From JANPPS01 sp043758105 (GTDB lineage Bacteria; Pseudomonadota; Alphaproteobacteria; Acetobacterales; Acetobacteraceae): a stretch of 6,062 bases of DNA. Where the stretch lies: contig JAYVOF010000052.1 of NCBI GenBank assembly GCA_043758105.1, positions 1 through 6,062 of the forward strand, in the 5' to 3' direction. Within the stretch, counting starts at the first letter, position 1. Every line of letters begins with the position of its first letter. Positions 1 through 6,048 of this stretch are shown here, one piece after another. The position numbers were made by a program, and so were the translations under genes. The notes beneath the pieces are model-generated. The model ran no database searches. It saw only the letters and a list, made by a program, of their open reading frames with translations, and was not told where the DNA came from.

Positions 1-830
1 CCGAGCAGGGCCGGCTCCGCCTCTGCACCGAATTCGGCCTGATCGAAGTGGCACAAGGCGAGATCGCGGTGATCCCGCGCGGCGTGAAATTCCGTGCCGA
101 GCTGCTGGACGGGGCGGCCTACGGCTATGTCTGCGAGAATTACGGCGGCGCGTTCACCCTGCCGGAGCGCGGCCCGATTGGTGCCAATTGCCTGGCGAAC
201 CCGCGCGATTTCCTGACGCCCGTCGCCGCGTATGAGGACCGTGAGACACCGTCCCAGCTCACGGTCAAATGGGGCGGGGCGCTCTGGGTCACCGATATCG
301 GCCAAAGCCCGCTGGATGTCGTAGCGTGGCACGGTAATTACGCGCCGTATAAGTATGACCTCCGCCGGTATTCGCCGGTCGGTCCGCTGTTGTATGACCA
401 TGCCGATCCCAGCATCTTCACCGTATTGACCGCTCCGTCCGAGACGCCGGGCACGGCAAATATCGATTTTGTCTGTTTCCCAGACCGCTGGCTGGTGGCG
501 GAGGACACGTTCCGCCCGCCCTGGTATCACATGAACATCATGAGTGAGTTCATGGGACTGATCTATGGCCAGTATGACGCCAAGCCAGCCGGGTTTGTCC
601 CCGGCGGGTTCAGCCTGCATAATTGCATGCTGCCGCACGGGCCCGACGCGGAAGCGTTCGAGCGGGCCAGCACCGCCACCCTCGGCCCCCGTAAACTGGA
701 GGGAACCATGGCGTTCATGTTCGAAAGCCGGCATCCGCAGCGGGTCACCCGCCTGGCCGCCGAAAGCCCGGCGTTACAGCCCGATTACGCCGCCTGCTGG
801 GCCGGCCTGCCAAAGCAGTTCCGGCCATGA
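1..830 (+). CDS. hmgA: Homogentisate 1,2-dioxygenase, 5'-truncated by window edge
   Basis: This Fe(II) enzyme opens the ring of homogentisate to give maleylacetoacetate in cytosolic tyrosine/phenylalanine degradation. The first complete codon is at base 3, and the GTG at 48 is internal: 15 in-frame codons before it (starting EQGRLRLCTEFGLIEV) already match the family. Numbering from that GTG, the iron ligands of the human enzyme (His335, Glu341, His371) are present as H161 and E167 in YHMNIMSEF and H197 in LPHGPD. The catalytic His292 is H118 in DHADPSIF and His365 is H191. The offset to human numbering is a constant 174, so there are no internal indels over this half and about 160 N-terminal residues lie upstream of the window. 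The C-terminus is complete. The TGA stop overlaps the ATG of fahA (ATGA at 827-830), which suggests translational coupling in one operon. I see no lesion. The family call is secure by motif. Confidence 0.97.
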   Translation, partial: EQGRLRLCTEFGLIEVAQGEIAVIPRGVKFRAELLDGAAYGYVCENYGGAFTLPERGPIGANCLANPRDFLTPVAAYEDRETPSQLTVKWGGALWVTDIGQSPLDVVAWHGNYAPYKYDLRRYSPVGPLLYDHADPSIFTVLTAPSETPGTANIDFVCFPDRWLVAEDTFRPPWYHMNIMSEFMGLIYGQYDAKPAGFVPGGFSLHNCMLPHGPDAEAFERASTATLGPRKLEGTMAFMFESRHPQRVTRLAAESPALQPDYAACWAGLPKQFRP

Positions 831-2107
831 TCGACCATACGCATGACCCGAGCCTGCAAAGCTGGGTGATTTCCGCCAACGGCCACGCCGATTTCCCCAT
901 CCAGAACCTGCCGCTCGGCGTGTTCAGCCCGCTGGCCGGCGCACCGCGGGGCGGCATCGCCATCGGCGACATGATCCTCGATCTGCGCGCCGTGCATGAG
1001 GCGGCGCTGCTGGATGACGAGGCGCAGGCGGCGGTGCATGTCTGCATCGGGCCGTCGCTGAACGCGTTCCTGGCGATGGGTGCCGCACCCCGCCGGGCGC
1101 TGCGTGACGCGGTGAGCGCGTTGTTGCAGGAGGGTTCGGACGAGCGGCCGTATTTGCTGCACCTTGCATCCGATTGTACGATGTACTTGCCCGCGCATGT
1201 CGGGGACTACACGGATTTCTACGCCGGCATCCACCACGCCATGAACACGGGCGCCATGCTCCGCCCGGACCAACCCCTGCCGGCCAACTACAAATACGTG
1301 CCGATCGCCTATCACGGACGCGCCAGCAGCCTCACGGTTGGGCACGAGGTCCGGCGTCCGTCGGGCCAGCGGAAGCCCGCGTCCGAGACCGTCCCGAGCT
1401 TTGGGCCGAGCCGTAACCTCGATTACGAGATCGAGCTCGGCATTTGGATCGGTCCCGGCAACGCGCTCGGCACCTCCATCCCAATCGGCACGGCGGCGGA
1501 GCATATCGCCGGATTTTGTTTGCTGAATGACTGGTCCGCGCGGGATATCCAGGGCTGGGAATACCAGCCGCTCGGACCCTTTCTGGGCAAGAGTTTCTGC
1601 ACAAGCATCAGCCCCTGGATCGTCACACCGGAGGCGGTGGCCCCGTTCCGCGCCCCCATCCCCGCCCGTGACCCGGCACCGCTGCCCTATTTGACGGATC
1701 CGGCCGACCAAGCCGCGGGCGCGCTCGATATCCAGATCGAGGTCCTGCTGCTCACGCCCATCATGCGGCAAAGCCACGCAGCACCGCATGTGCTGAGCAC
1801 CGGCACGGCGCGGGATTTGTTTTGGACGCCCGCGCAAATGGTCGCGCACCATTCCAGCAATGGCTGCAACCTCAACCCCGGCGATTTGTTCGGCACCGGC
1901 ACCATCTCCGGCCCCACCCCTGCCAGCGCCGGCAGCCTGTTGGAGCTGAGCCGGGGCGGACGGGCGCCGCTGACGCTGCCAAACGGCGAGACACGGCGGT
2001 TCCTCGAGGACGGCGACGAGGTCATCTTCCGCGCCCGCGCCACCCGGGACGGCGCGGCCCCCATCGGGTTCGGCGCGTGCCGAGGCCGGGTGCTCCCGGC
2101 GCTGTGA
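827..2107 (+). CDS. fahA: Fumarylacetoacetase (fumarylacetoacetate hydrolase)
   Basis: This enzyme performs the last step of tyrosine catabolism, hydrolysing fumarylacetoacetate to fumarate and acetoacetate. It is 426 aa, close to the 419 aa of the human enzyme. An N-terminal SH3-like domain (about 1-120, with DFPIQNLPLGVFSP at 22-35) precedes the catalytic FAH domain. Metal and active-site residues known from the mouse enzyme are all identifiable: D130 and Y132 in DYTDFY, the catalytic H137, E201 and E203 in YEIELG, D235, R239 and Q242 in NDWSARDIQ, K255 in LGKSF, and E373 in SLLELS (the partner of the catalytic His). Mouse Gly256 is Cys258 here, a position where only the backbone is thought to matter. 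The C-terminus GFGACRGRVLPAL is typical. The ATG overlaps the hmgA stop and has no strong Shine-Dalgarno sequence, so translation probably depends on ribosomes finishing hmgA. MaiA, which supplies its substrate, is not in the window. Confidence 0.97.
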   Translation: MIDHTHDPSLQSWVISANGHADFPIQNLPLGVFSPLAGAPRGGIAIGDMILDLRAVHEAALLDDEAQAAVHVCIGPSLNAFLAMGAAPRRALRDAVSALLQEGSDERPYLLHLASDCTMYLPAHVGDYTDFYAGIHHAMNTGAMLRPDQPLPANYKYVPIAYHGRASSLTVGHEVRRPSGQRKPASETVPSFGPSRNLDYEIELGIWIGPGNALGTSIPIGTAAEHIAGFCLLNDWSARDIQGWEYQPLGPFLGKSFCTSISPWIVTPEAVAPFRAPIPARDPAPLPYLTDPADQAAGALDIQIEVLLLTPIMRQSHAAPHVLSTGTARDLFWTPAQMVAHHSSNGCNLNPGDLFGTGTISGPTPASAGSLLELSRGGRAPLTLPNGETRRFLEDGDEVIFRARATRDGAAPIGFGACRGRVLPAL

Positions 2108-2153
2108 ACCGATTTATATTGCAGTGCAGCATGACGCGACCCATGATCAAGAC

Positions 2154-2912
2154 ATGTATTTTGCCCCTCCCGATATGACGGTGCTCGACCGTGTGGCGCT
2201 CGTTTGGTTCCTGTTCGCCTGGCTCGGTTACGGCCGGCTGATCCATGGCATGCGGTCGGCCCCCAGCATCACGACCCGTATGGGCGAGATGCGGCGGCTG
2301 TGGATGCACGCCATGCTGGGCCGCGACAGCCGCATCGTGGACGCGTCCCTGATGGGCAACACGATGCATAGCGCCACGTTCTTCGCCAGCACCAGCATGA
2401 TCGCGCTGGCGGCGCTACTGGGCTTGCTCGGACGGTTCGATCAGACGTTCGCCGCCCTGCAAGACCTGGAATTCACCGCCAAAACCAGCCGCATGCTGCT
2501 GGAGGGCAAGCTCCTGCTGCTGATCCTGGTGTTCGCGCAGTGCTTCTTGAAACTGACCTGGGCGCTGCGGCAGATGAATTATTGCCTGGCGATGATCGGC
2601 GCGGCACCGCAGAGGCCCGCGCGGGGTATGCGGGACGACATCGCGGTCCACACCGGGCGCCTGCTGTCATTGGCCATCAGCAGCTTCAACGCCGGCATCC
2701 GCGGCTATTACTTCGCGCTGGCGGCATTGGCGTGGATCTTGGGCCCGCTGGCGCTATTCACCGTGACGACCGGGATCGTGGCGATGCTGCTCTGGCGGCA
2801 ATTCGGCTCCGCCACCGCGTCCGAGATCCGGCTCAGCCACGCCGCCTATCTCGGCACCGACCCGGCCCTCCCGCCGGCCGCGGCGGAGACCGCGCTCGGC
2901 TCCCCTGTCTAG
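2154..2912 (+). CDS. DUF599 family membrane protein of unknown function
   Basis: This is a predicted inner-membrane protein whose layout and sequence style match DUF599, a family with no established function. From the ATG at 2154 it has 252 codons. Hydrophobic segments, in that numbering, lie near 11-30, 74-93, 118-137 and 186-213. Between the first two is a basic, Met-rich loop containing RMGEMRRLWMHAML, followed by a conserved-looking GNTMHSATFFASTSM stretch that leads into helix 2. The start is uncertain: an in-frame GTG at 2124 would add 10 polar residues and an ATG at 2175 would remove 7. None has a clear Shine-Dalgarno sequence, and I prefer the ATG at 2154. The gene lies 46 bases after fahA with no terminator between, so it may be read from the same transcript, but nothing ties it to aromatic catabolism. 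It converges with the minus-strand remnant, with only 3 bases between the stops. Confidence 0.85.
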   Translation: MYFAPPDMTVLDRVALVWFLFAWLGYGRLIHGMRSAPSITTRMGEMRRLWMHAMLGRDSRIVDASLMGNTMHSATFFASTSMIALAALLGLLGRFDQTFAALQDLEFTAKTSRMLLEGKLLLLILVFAQCFLKLTWALRQMNYCLAMIGAAPQRPARGMRDDIAVHTGRLLSLAISSFNAGIRGYYFALAALAWILGPLALFTVTTGIVAMLLWRQFGSATASEIRLSHAAYLGTDPALPPAAAETALGSPV

Positions 2913-2915
2913 CGT

Positions 2916-3152
2916 TCAGGCCGTACGGCGCCGCAGCCCGGCAACTCCGCCCCCGAGCAACAGCCCGGCCGGCAGCAGCAACGGTCCGGCCCAGGCGCGT
3001 GAGGCCGTCGCCCCCGCCGTGGCACCCACCAGATACGCCGCCAGAATACAGCCGATCAGCGCCATCTGCGTGCCCCGCGACTGGAAGCCGCGGTCCACCA
3101 GCGCCTCCCCCAGCCGTTCCAGATTGCCGGTGATAGCCCTTTGTGGCACCAT
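2916..3152 (-). pseudogene. C-terminal remnant resembling a DUF1275/YoaK-family membrane protein
   Basis: A 78-codon minus-strand frame starts near the RAITGNLERLGEAL motif. It continues through two hydrophobic segments (about residues 30-48, MALIGCILAAYLVGA, and 56-73, PLLLPAGLLLGGGV) and ends in a basic RRR tail. A TGN-L motif, then a linker, a helix rich in Gly and Ala, and a final LLLPA-type helix match the last part of DUF1275 (YoaK-like) proteins. Those proteins are normally about 220-240 aa with six or so membrane segments. The missing N-terminal two thirds cannot lie upstream: the frame is closed by TAA (plus-strand 3168-3170) five codons before the ATG, no other minus frame up to ahcY resembles the family, and only 190 bases are available. 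There is no convincing ribosome binding site. I therefore call it a truncated gene. A small two-helix protein that is still expressed cannot be excluded. Confidence 0.55.
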
Positions 3153-3250
3153 GCTGATGTGGGCCGGTTACCAGGTTGGTGTTGGGCTGATCATCGGCTT
3201 GTGACGTGCGCGCTGCCCATCGCTCCCCGGTTATCCCACCCTCGCGCCGA

Positions 3251-3274
3251 CCCTTTCCCGCCAGCGGGAGAGGG
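3251..3274. repeat. Hairpin-forming palindromic repeat
   Basis: CCCTTTCCCG (3251-3260) pairs with CGGGAGAGGG (3265-3274) around a CCAG loop: ten pairs, one of them G-T. The motif resembles the dispersed CCCTCTCCCGC...GCGGGAGAGGG palindromes found between genes in many proteobacteria. It sits upstream of the ahcY promoter, so it is unlikely to be in the ahcY leader. It has no T-run on the plus strand, so a standard terminator is unlikely. Copy number elsewhere in the genome is unknown. Confidence 0.6.
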
Positions 3275-3290
3275 AGAAGCAAGGTTCGCA

Positions 3291-3317
3291 TTGCACACTT
3301 AAAGATATGCTTATATG
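3291..3317 (+). promoter_or_regulatory. Putative sigma70-type promoter of ahcY
   Basis: TTGCAC at 3291-3296 resembles a -35 box (TTGACA) and TATATG at 3312-3317 a -10 box, with a 15-base spacer that is somewhat short. This is the AT-rich island in an otherwise GC-rich region and lies 25 bases before the ahcY ATG. An alternative pairing is TTCGCA (3285-3290) with TATGCT (3306-3311). The -10 region overlaps the palindrome at 3296-3317, as expected for a repressible promoter. No transcription start is known. Confidence 0.45.
3296..3317. promoter_or_regulatory. Imperfect 22-bp palindrome, candidate SahR/ArsR-type operator of ahcY
   Basis: The half-site pattern CA-n2-TAA-n2-AT is mirrored exactly as AT-n2-TTA-n2-TG around the centre between 3306 and 3307, so 7 of 11 base pairs are symmetric. 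The mismatches fall in regular two-base blocks. AT-rich palindromes containing AAAGATAT are associated with SahR, an ArsR-family repressor that responds to S-adenosylhomocysteine and controls SAM-cycle genes in Proteobacteria. The site covers the predicted -10 box and the spacer, which fits repression relieved by the AhcY substrate. The regulator assignment is inferred from memory of the motif, and no regulator gene is in the window. Confidence 0.45.
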
Positions 3318-3342
3318 ACGCCGGGAACCGAGGAGTGGCCAA

Positions 3343-4650
3343 ATGCCCGACGTGAACGTAGTCCATGATTATAAAGTGCGTGACATCTCCCTGGCCTCGT
3401 GGGGCCGGAAAGAGATCCTTATGGCCGAGGATGAGATGCCCGGCCTGATGGCGCTCCGGACCGAGTTTGGGCCGTCGCAGCCGTTGAAAGGTGCGCGGAT
3501 TGTTGGTTCGCTGCACATGACCATCCAGACCGCGGTGCTAATCGAGACGTTGACGGCGTTGGGGGCGACCATTCGTTGGTCGTCATGCAACATTTTCTCG
3601 ACGCAGGACCACGCGGCGGCGGCCATCGCCGCGGCGGGGATTCCGGTGTTTGCTTGGAAGGGCATGGACGAGACGGAGTTCTGGGAGTGCATTGAGGCGA
3701 CGGTGCGCGGGCCCGATGGCTGGACGCCGAACCTCATCCTCGATGACGGCGGGGATCTCACCAAGCTGATCCACGAGAACCACCCTGACCTCCTCCCCGG
3801 CATCAAGGGCCTGAGCGAAGAAACCACCACCGGTGTGCACCGCCTGTGGGACATGGCGAAGGAGGGCACGCTCAAGATGCCCGCCATCAACGTGAACGAC
3901 AGCGTAACCAAGTCGAAGTTCGACAACTTGTATGGTTGCAAAGAGAGCCTGGTGGACGCGATCCGCCGCGGCACGGACGTGATGATGGCCGGTAAGGTGG
4001 CCGTGGTCGCCGGGTATGGCGACGTGGGCAAGGGCTCCGCCGCCAGCCTTAAGAATGGCGGGTGCCGGGTGCTTGTGACTGAAGTGGATCCGATCTGCGC
4101 GCTGCAGGCGGCGATGGAGGGGTATGAGGTCGTGACCATGGAGGATGCGGCCCCGCGCGGCGACATCTTCGTGACCGCCACCGGCAACATCGATGTGCTG
4201 ACCGTGGACCACATGCGCGCCATGAAGAACCGCGCCATCGTCTGCAACATCGGCCATTTCGATAGCGAAATCCAGATCGAGGGCCTCCGCAATTTCCGCT
4301 GGGAAAACGTAAAGCCGCAGGTGGACGAGGTGGTGTTCCCCGACGGCAAGCGCCTGATCGTGCTCAGCGAGGGCCGCCTGGTGAACCTCGGTAACGCCAC
4401 CGGCCACCCGAGCTTCGTGATGTCCGCGTCCTTCACCAACCAGGTGCTGGCACAACTGGAGCTGTGGACCGCCAAGCCCGGCCAGTATGAGAACAAGGTC
4501 TATACGCTGCCGAAGCATCTCGACGAAAAGGTCGCAGCCCTGCATCTCGCCAAGGTCGGCGCAGCACTGACGAAGCTCACGCCGAAGCAGGCGGCGTATA
4601 TCGGTGCGCCGGTCGCAGGGCCTTTCAAGCACGATTTGTACCGCTACTGA
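3343..4650 (+). CDS. ahcY: Adenosylhomocysteinase (S-adenosyl-L-homocysteine hydrolase)
   Basis: This cytosolic, NAD-dependent tetrameric enzyme splits S-adenosylhomocysteine into adenosine and homocysteine, removing the product inhibitor of methyltransferases. It is 435 aa. The substrate-binding domain comes first, with H58 in GSLHMTIQTA, D135 in LILDDGGDLT, E160 in SEETTTG, and K190, D194, N195 and C199 in TKSKFDNLYGC. These correspond to human H55, D131, E156, K186, D190, N191 and C195. The Rossmann domain follows with GYGDVGKG (224-231), NIGHFD (303-308) and GHPSF (354-358). The C-terminal arm ends in FKHDLYRY, whose Lys and Tyr reach the NAD of the neighbouring subunit. DDGGDLTKLIHENHPDLLPG runs straight into the EETTTG region, so the roughly 40-residue insert found in many bacterial AhcY proteins is absent. 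AGGAG (3331-3335), 7 bases before the ATG, fixes the start. The gene appears to be transcribed alone from its own promoter. Confidence 0.98.
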   Translation: MPDVNVVHDYKVRDISLASWGRKEILMAEDEMPGLMALRTEFGPSQPLKGARIVGSLHMTIQTAVLIETLTALGATIRWSSCNIFSTQDHAAAAIAAAGIPVFAWKGMDETEFWECIEATVRGPDGWTPNLILDDGGDLTKLIHENHPDLLPGIKGLSEETTTGVHRLWDMAKEGTLKMPAINVNDSVTKSKFDNLYGCKESLVDAIRRGTDVMMAGKVAVVAGYGDVGKGSAASLKNGGCRVLVTEVDPICALQAAMEGYEVVTMEDAAPRGDIFVTATGNIDVLTVDHMRAMKNRAIVCNIGHFDSEIQIEGLRNFRWENVKPQVDEVVFPDGKRLIVLSEGRLVNLGNATGHPSFVMSASFTNQVLAQLELWTAKPGQYENKVYTLPKHLDEKVAALHLAKVGAALTKLTPKQAAYIGAPVAGPFKHDLYRY

Positions 4651-4662
4651 ACGACAAGCCGT

Positions 4663-4734
4663 AGGGCGGATAAGCCCTTGCGCCATCCGCCGCTCGGGGA
4701 AGGCCGAAGCGGCGGATAGCGCTGCGCGGATCCG
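4663..4734. repeat. REP-like cluster of GGCGGAT inverted repeats
   Basis: This region just after ahcY contains GGCGGAT at 4665-4671, ATCCGCC at 4685-4691, GGCGGAT at 4711-4717 and the perfect palindrome CGGATCCG at 4727-4734. ATCCGCCGCT (4685-4694) and AGCGGCGGAT (4708-4717) pair perfectly, and GCGC at 4680-4683 with GCGC at 4719-4722 extends the stem past one mismatch, to 14 of 15 pairs. The first copy can also fold alone (GGGC 4664-4667 with GCCC 4674-4677) or pair with 4685-4691. The GTAGGGCGGATAAGC opening resembles a dispersed intergenic repeat seen in many bacteria. There is no T-run after the stem, so it is not a canonical terminator, although it could protect or end the ahcY message. 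Confidence 0.7.
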
Positions 4735-4766
4735 TCTTAGGGAAATTCACATGCATTCGTCCTGAA

Positions 4767-4784
4767 TTGTCATAAAACGGCCAT
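4767..4784 (+). promoter_or_regulatory. Pho box (PhoB binding site) upstream of the PiT transporter gene
   Basis: TTGTCAT (4767-4773), AAAA, then CGGCCAT (4778-4784) form two direct units with the 11-base period of the PhoB consensus CTGTCAT-n4-CTGTCAT. The units match at 6 of 7 and 5 of 7 positions, and the spacer is AT-rich as usual. Weak -10 candidates downstream are TAACAG (4793-4798) and GATAAC (4805-4810). Sitting 54 bases before the ATG of a phosphate transporter, it points to phosphate-dependent control. Whether PhoB activates or represses here cannot be read from the sequence; both are known for Pho boxes. Confidence 0.6.
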
Positions 4785-4809
4785 CGATTTCGTAACAGTG
4801 CCCGGATAA

Positions 4810-4834
4810 CTTTCTCTCGTCGAACGAGAGAGAG
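4810..4834 (+). promoter_or_regulatory. Leader hairpin covering the ribosome binding site of the PiT gene
   Basis: The strand 4810-4820 pairs with 4824-4834 around a CGA loop: eleven pairs including one G-U, with the core CTCTCGT/ACGAGAG being perfect. The downstream arm is the purine-rich GAGAGAGAG that would serve as Shine-Dalgarno sequence, 3 or more bases before the ATG at 4838. Folding would hide the ribosome binding site. It could be a translational control element or simply a stem that moderates expression. Confidence 0.5.
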
Positions 4835-4837
4835 CGT

Positions 4838-6048
4838 ATGTCGGACATGACGGTGGACTGGCCTGGCACCCCGGCGCTGTCCCGATCTGGACGCTAAGCC
4901 GCACGCCTCGATCGGGATCGTGTTCATCGCTCTGCTGATCGGCGGACTCGGGTTCGCCATCCAGGGCTTGATGTCCGACATCAACGCCGCCGGTGCGCCA
5001 CCGCTTGCGATCGGCGCGTTCGTGTTGCTGGGCATCGCTCTTTTGATCGCGCTCGCATTTGAGTTCGTGAACGGCTTCCACGACACCGCGAACGCCGCCG
5101 CCACTGTGATCTATACCCACTCGCTCCCCGCGCAGTTCGCCGTCATGTGGTCCGGGTTCTTCAACTTCCTCGGCGTGCTGCGGCCTATTGATCCTGACCT
5201 GCACCGGCGTATCGTTCGCGCACGGCTCCAATGACGGGCAGAAGGGCATGGGCCGGATCATGCTGATCCTGATCGGTGCCGCCCCTACGGCCTACGCGCT
5301 GAACCGCGCGATGGATACCGGTAGCACGCCGGCCTTCATGGCGGCGACACAGAACGCCGAGAAGATGTTCACCGCCCGCAGCCAGGGCACCGCGGCCCCT
5401 GACGCCGCCACGGCGCGGAGCGAGGTCACGGCCGCCGTGCGGGATCGCGCGTTCGACAAGCCGCAGGTGTTCGCGGCACTCTCCGGCCTTGCCCGCGAAA
5501 TGGGCTCGGAAGTCTAGGGCTACGGCGCCGTGCAAAAAGTGCCCGCAGCCGCGGTGCAGAACGTCCGCAACGACATGTTCCTGGCGGCCGAGTCTGTGCG
5601 GCTCATGCAAAAGCAGAACCTGCCGTTCACGGCGGACGAGAACGCGACGCTGAAGGTCTGGAAGGGCCAGCTCGACGCCGGCACGAAATTCATTCCGCTT
5701 TGGGTGAAAGTCTCGGTCGCCGTGGCGCTCGGCCTCGGCACGATGATCGGATGGAAGCGGATCGTGGTCACGGTGGGAGAGAAGATCGGCAAGACACACC
5801 TGACCTACAGCCAGGGCGCGGCGGCGGAGTTGGTGGCCATGATTACGATCGGCGCCGCCGATTTATACGGCCTGCCGGTATCCACCACGCACGTGCTGTC
5901 GAGCGGCGTGGCCGGTACGATGGCGGCGAACGGCTCGAGGCTGCAGTGGAGTACCGTTAAAAGCATTGCGTTGGCGTGGGTCCTGACACTGCCCGCGGCG
6001 GCCCTGCTGGCGGGCTCGCTCTACTTTGTGTTCCACCTCCTGTTCTGA
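4838..6048 (+). pseudogene. pit: PiT-family inorganic phosphate transporter, inactivated by three lesions
   Basis: PiT proteins are inner-membrane phosphate carriers built from two repeats, each with a signature motif. The reading starts at ATG 4838 (MSDMTVDWPGTPAL). One extra base near 4880 then throws the frame into a stop at 4895-4897; skipping T4880 restores PDLDAKPHASIGIVF and the first membrane helix. The first signature, NGFHDTANAAAT, is at 5070-5105. At about 5181 the sequence jumps from FFNFLGVL directly to GLLILTCTGVSFAHG in another frame. This removes an estimated 150-160 residues, including several helices and the first-half GLPASSSH-type motif. The second signature, GVSFAHGSNDGQKG, is at 5206-5247. 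A TAG at 5515-5517 interrupts the hydrophilic central loop, which resumes in the same frame as GYGAVQKVPAAAVQNVRND. The C-terminal part with GLPVSTTHVLSSGVAGT (5869-5919) runs intact to TGA 6046-6048. No full-length carrier can be made. A Pho box and leader hairpin precede it. Confidence 0.93.

Noticed and set aside
785..1852. Long minus-strand open frame opposite fahA (355 codons)
   Set aside because: It lies antisense to a well-supported enzyme gene, is very Arg-, Gly- and His-rich and matches no family I know. It is the usual open antisense frame of GC-rich coding DNA.
827..2107. Loss of a catalytic residue in FahA at the SGPTP stretch
   Set aside because: Counting from the human C-terminus places Glu364 in the SMLELS motif, which is conserved here as E373 in SLLELS, so no active-site residue is missing.
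3019..3204. Plus-strand frame of 61 codons ending in a hydrophobic stretch
   Set aside because: It is the reverse reading of the DUF1275-like remnant. The hydrophobic end comes from the complementary strand, and the start has no support.
3205..3342. SAH or SAM riboswitch in the ahcY leader
   Set aside because: CCGAGGAG before the ATG recalls the start of the SAH riboswitch, but the rest of the motif would fall inside the coding region, and the probable transcription start leaves only a short leader.
3369..4686. Two long minus-strand open frames opposite ahcY (375 and 367 codons)
   Set aside because: Both mirror the codons of an intact, fully conserved AhcY and have no recognisable domain or ribosome binding site.
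4680..4740. Rho-independent terminator of ahcY
   Set aside because: The stem is strong, but GCGCGGATCCGTCTTAG follows it instead of a T-run, so I list it as a repeat.
4838..6048. Programmed frameshifting or stop-codon recoding to make a full PiT protein
   Set aside because: Recoding cannot restore the deleted core, and there is no slippery site at 4880. A frameshift, a deletion joint and an amber stop together fit decay.
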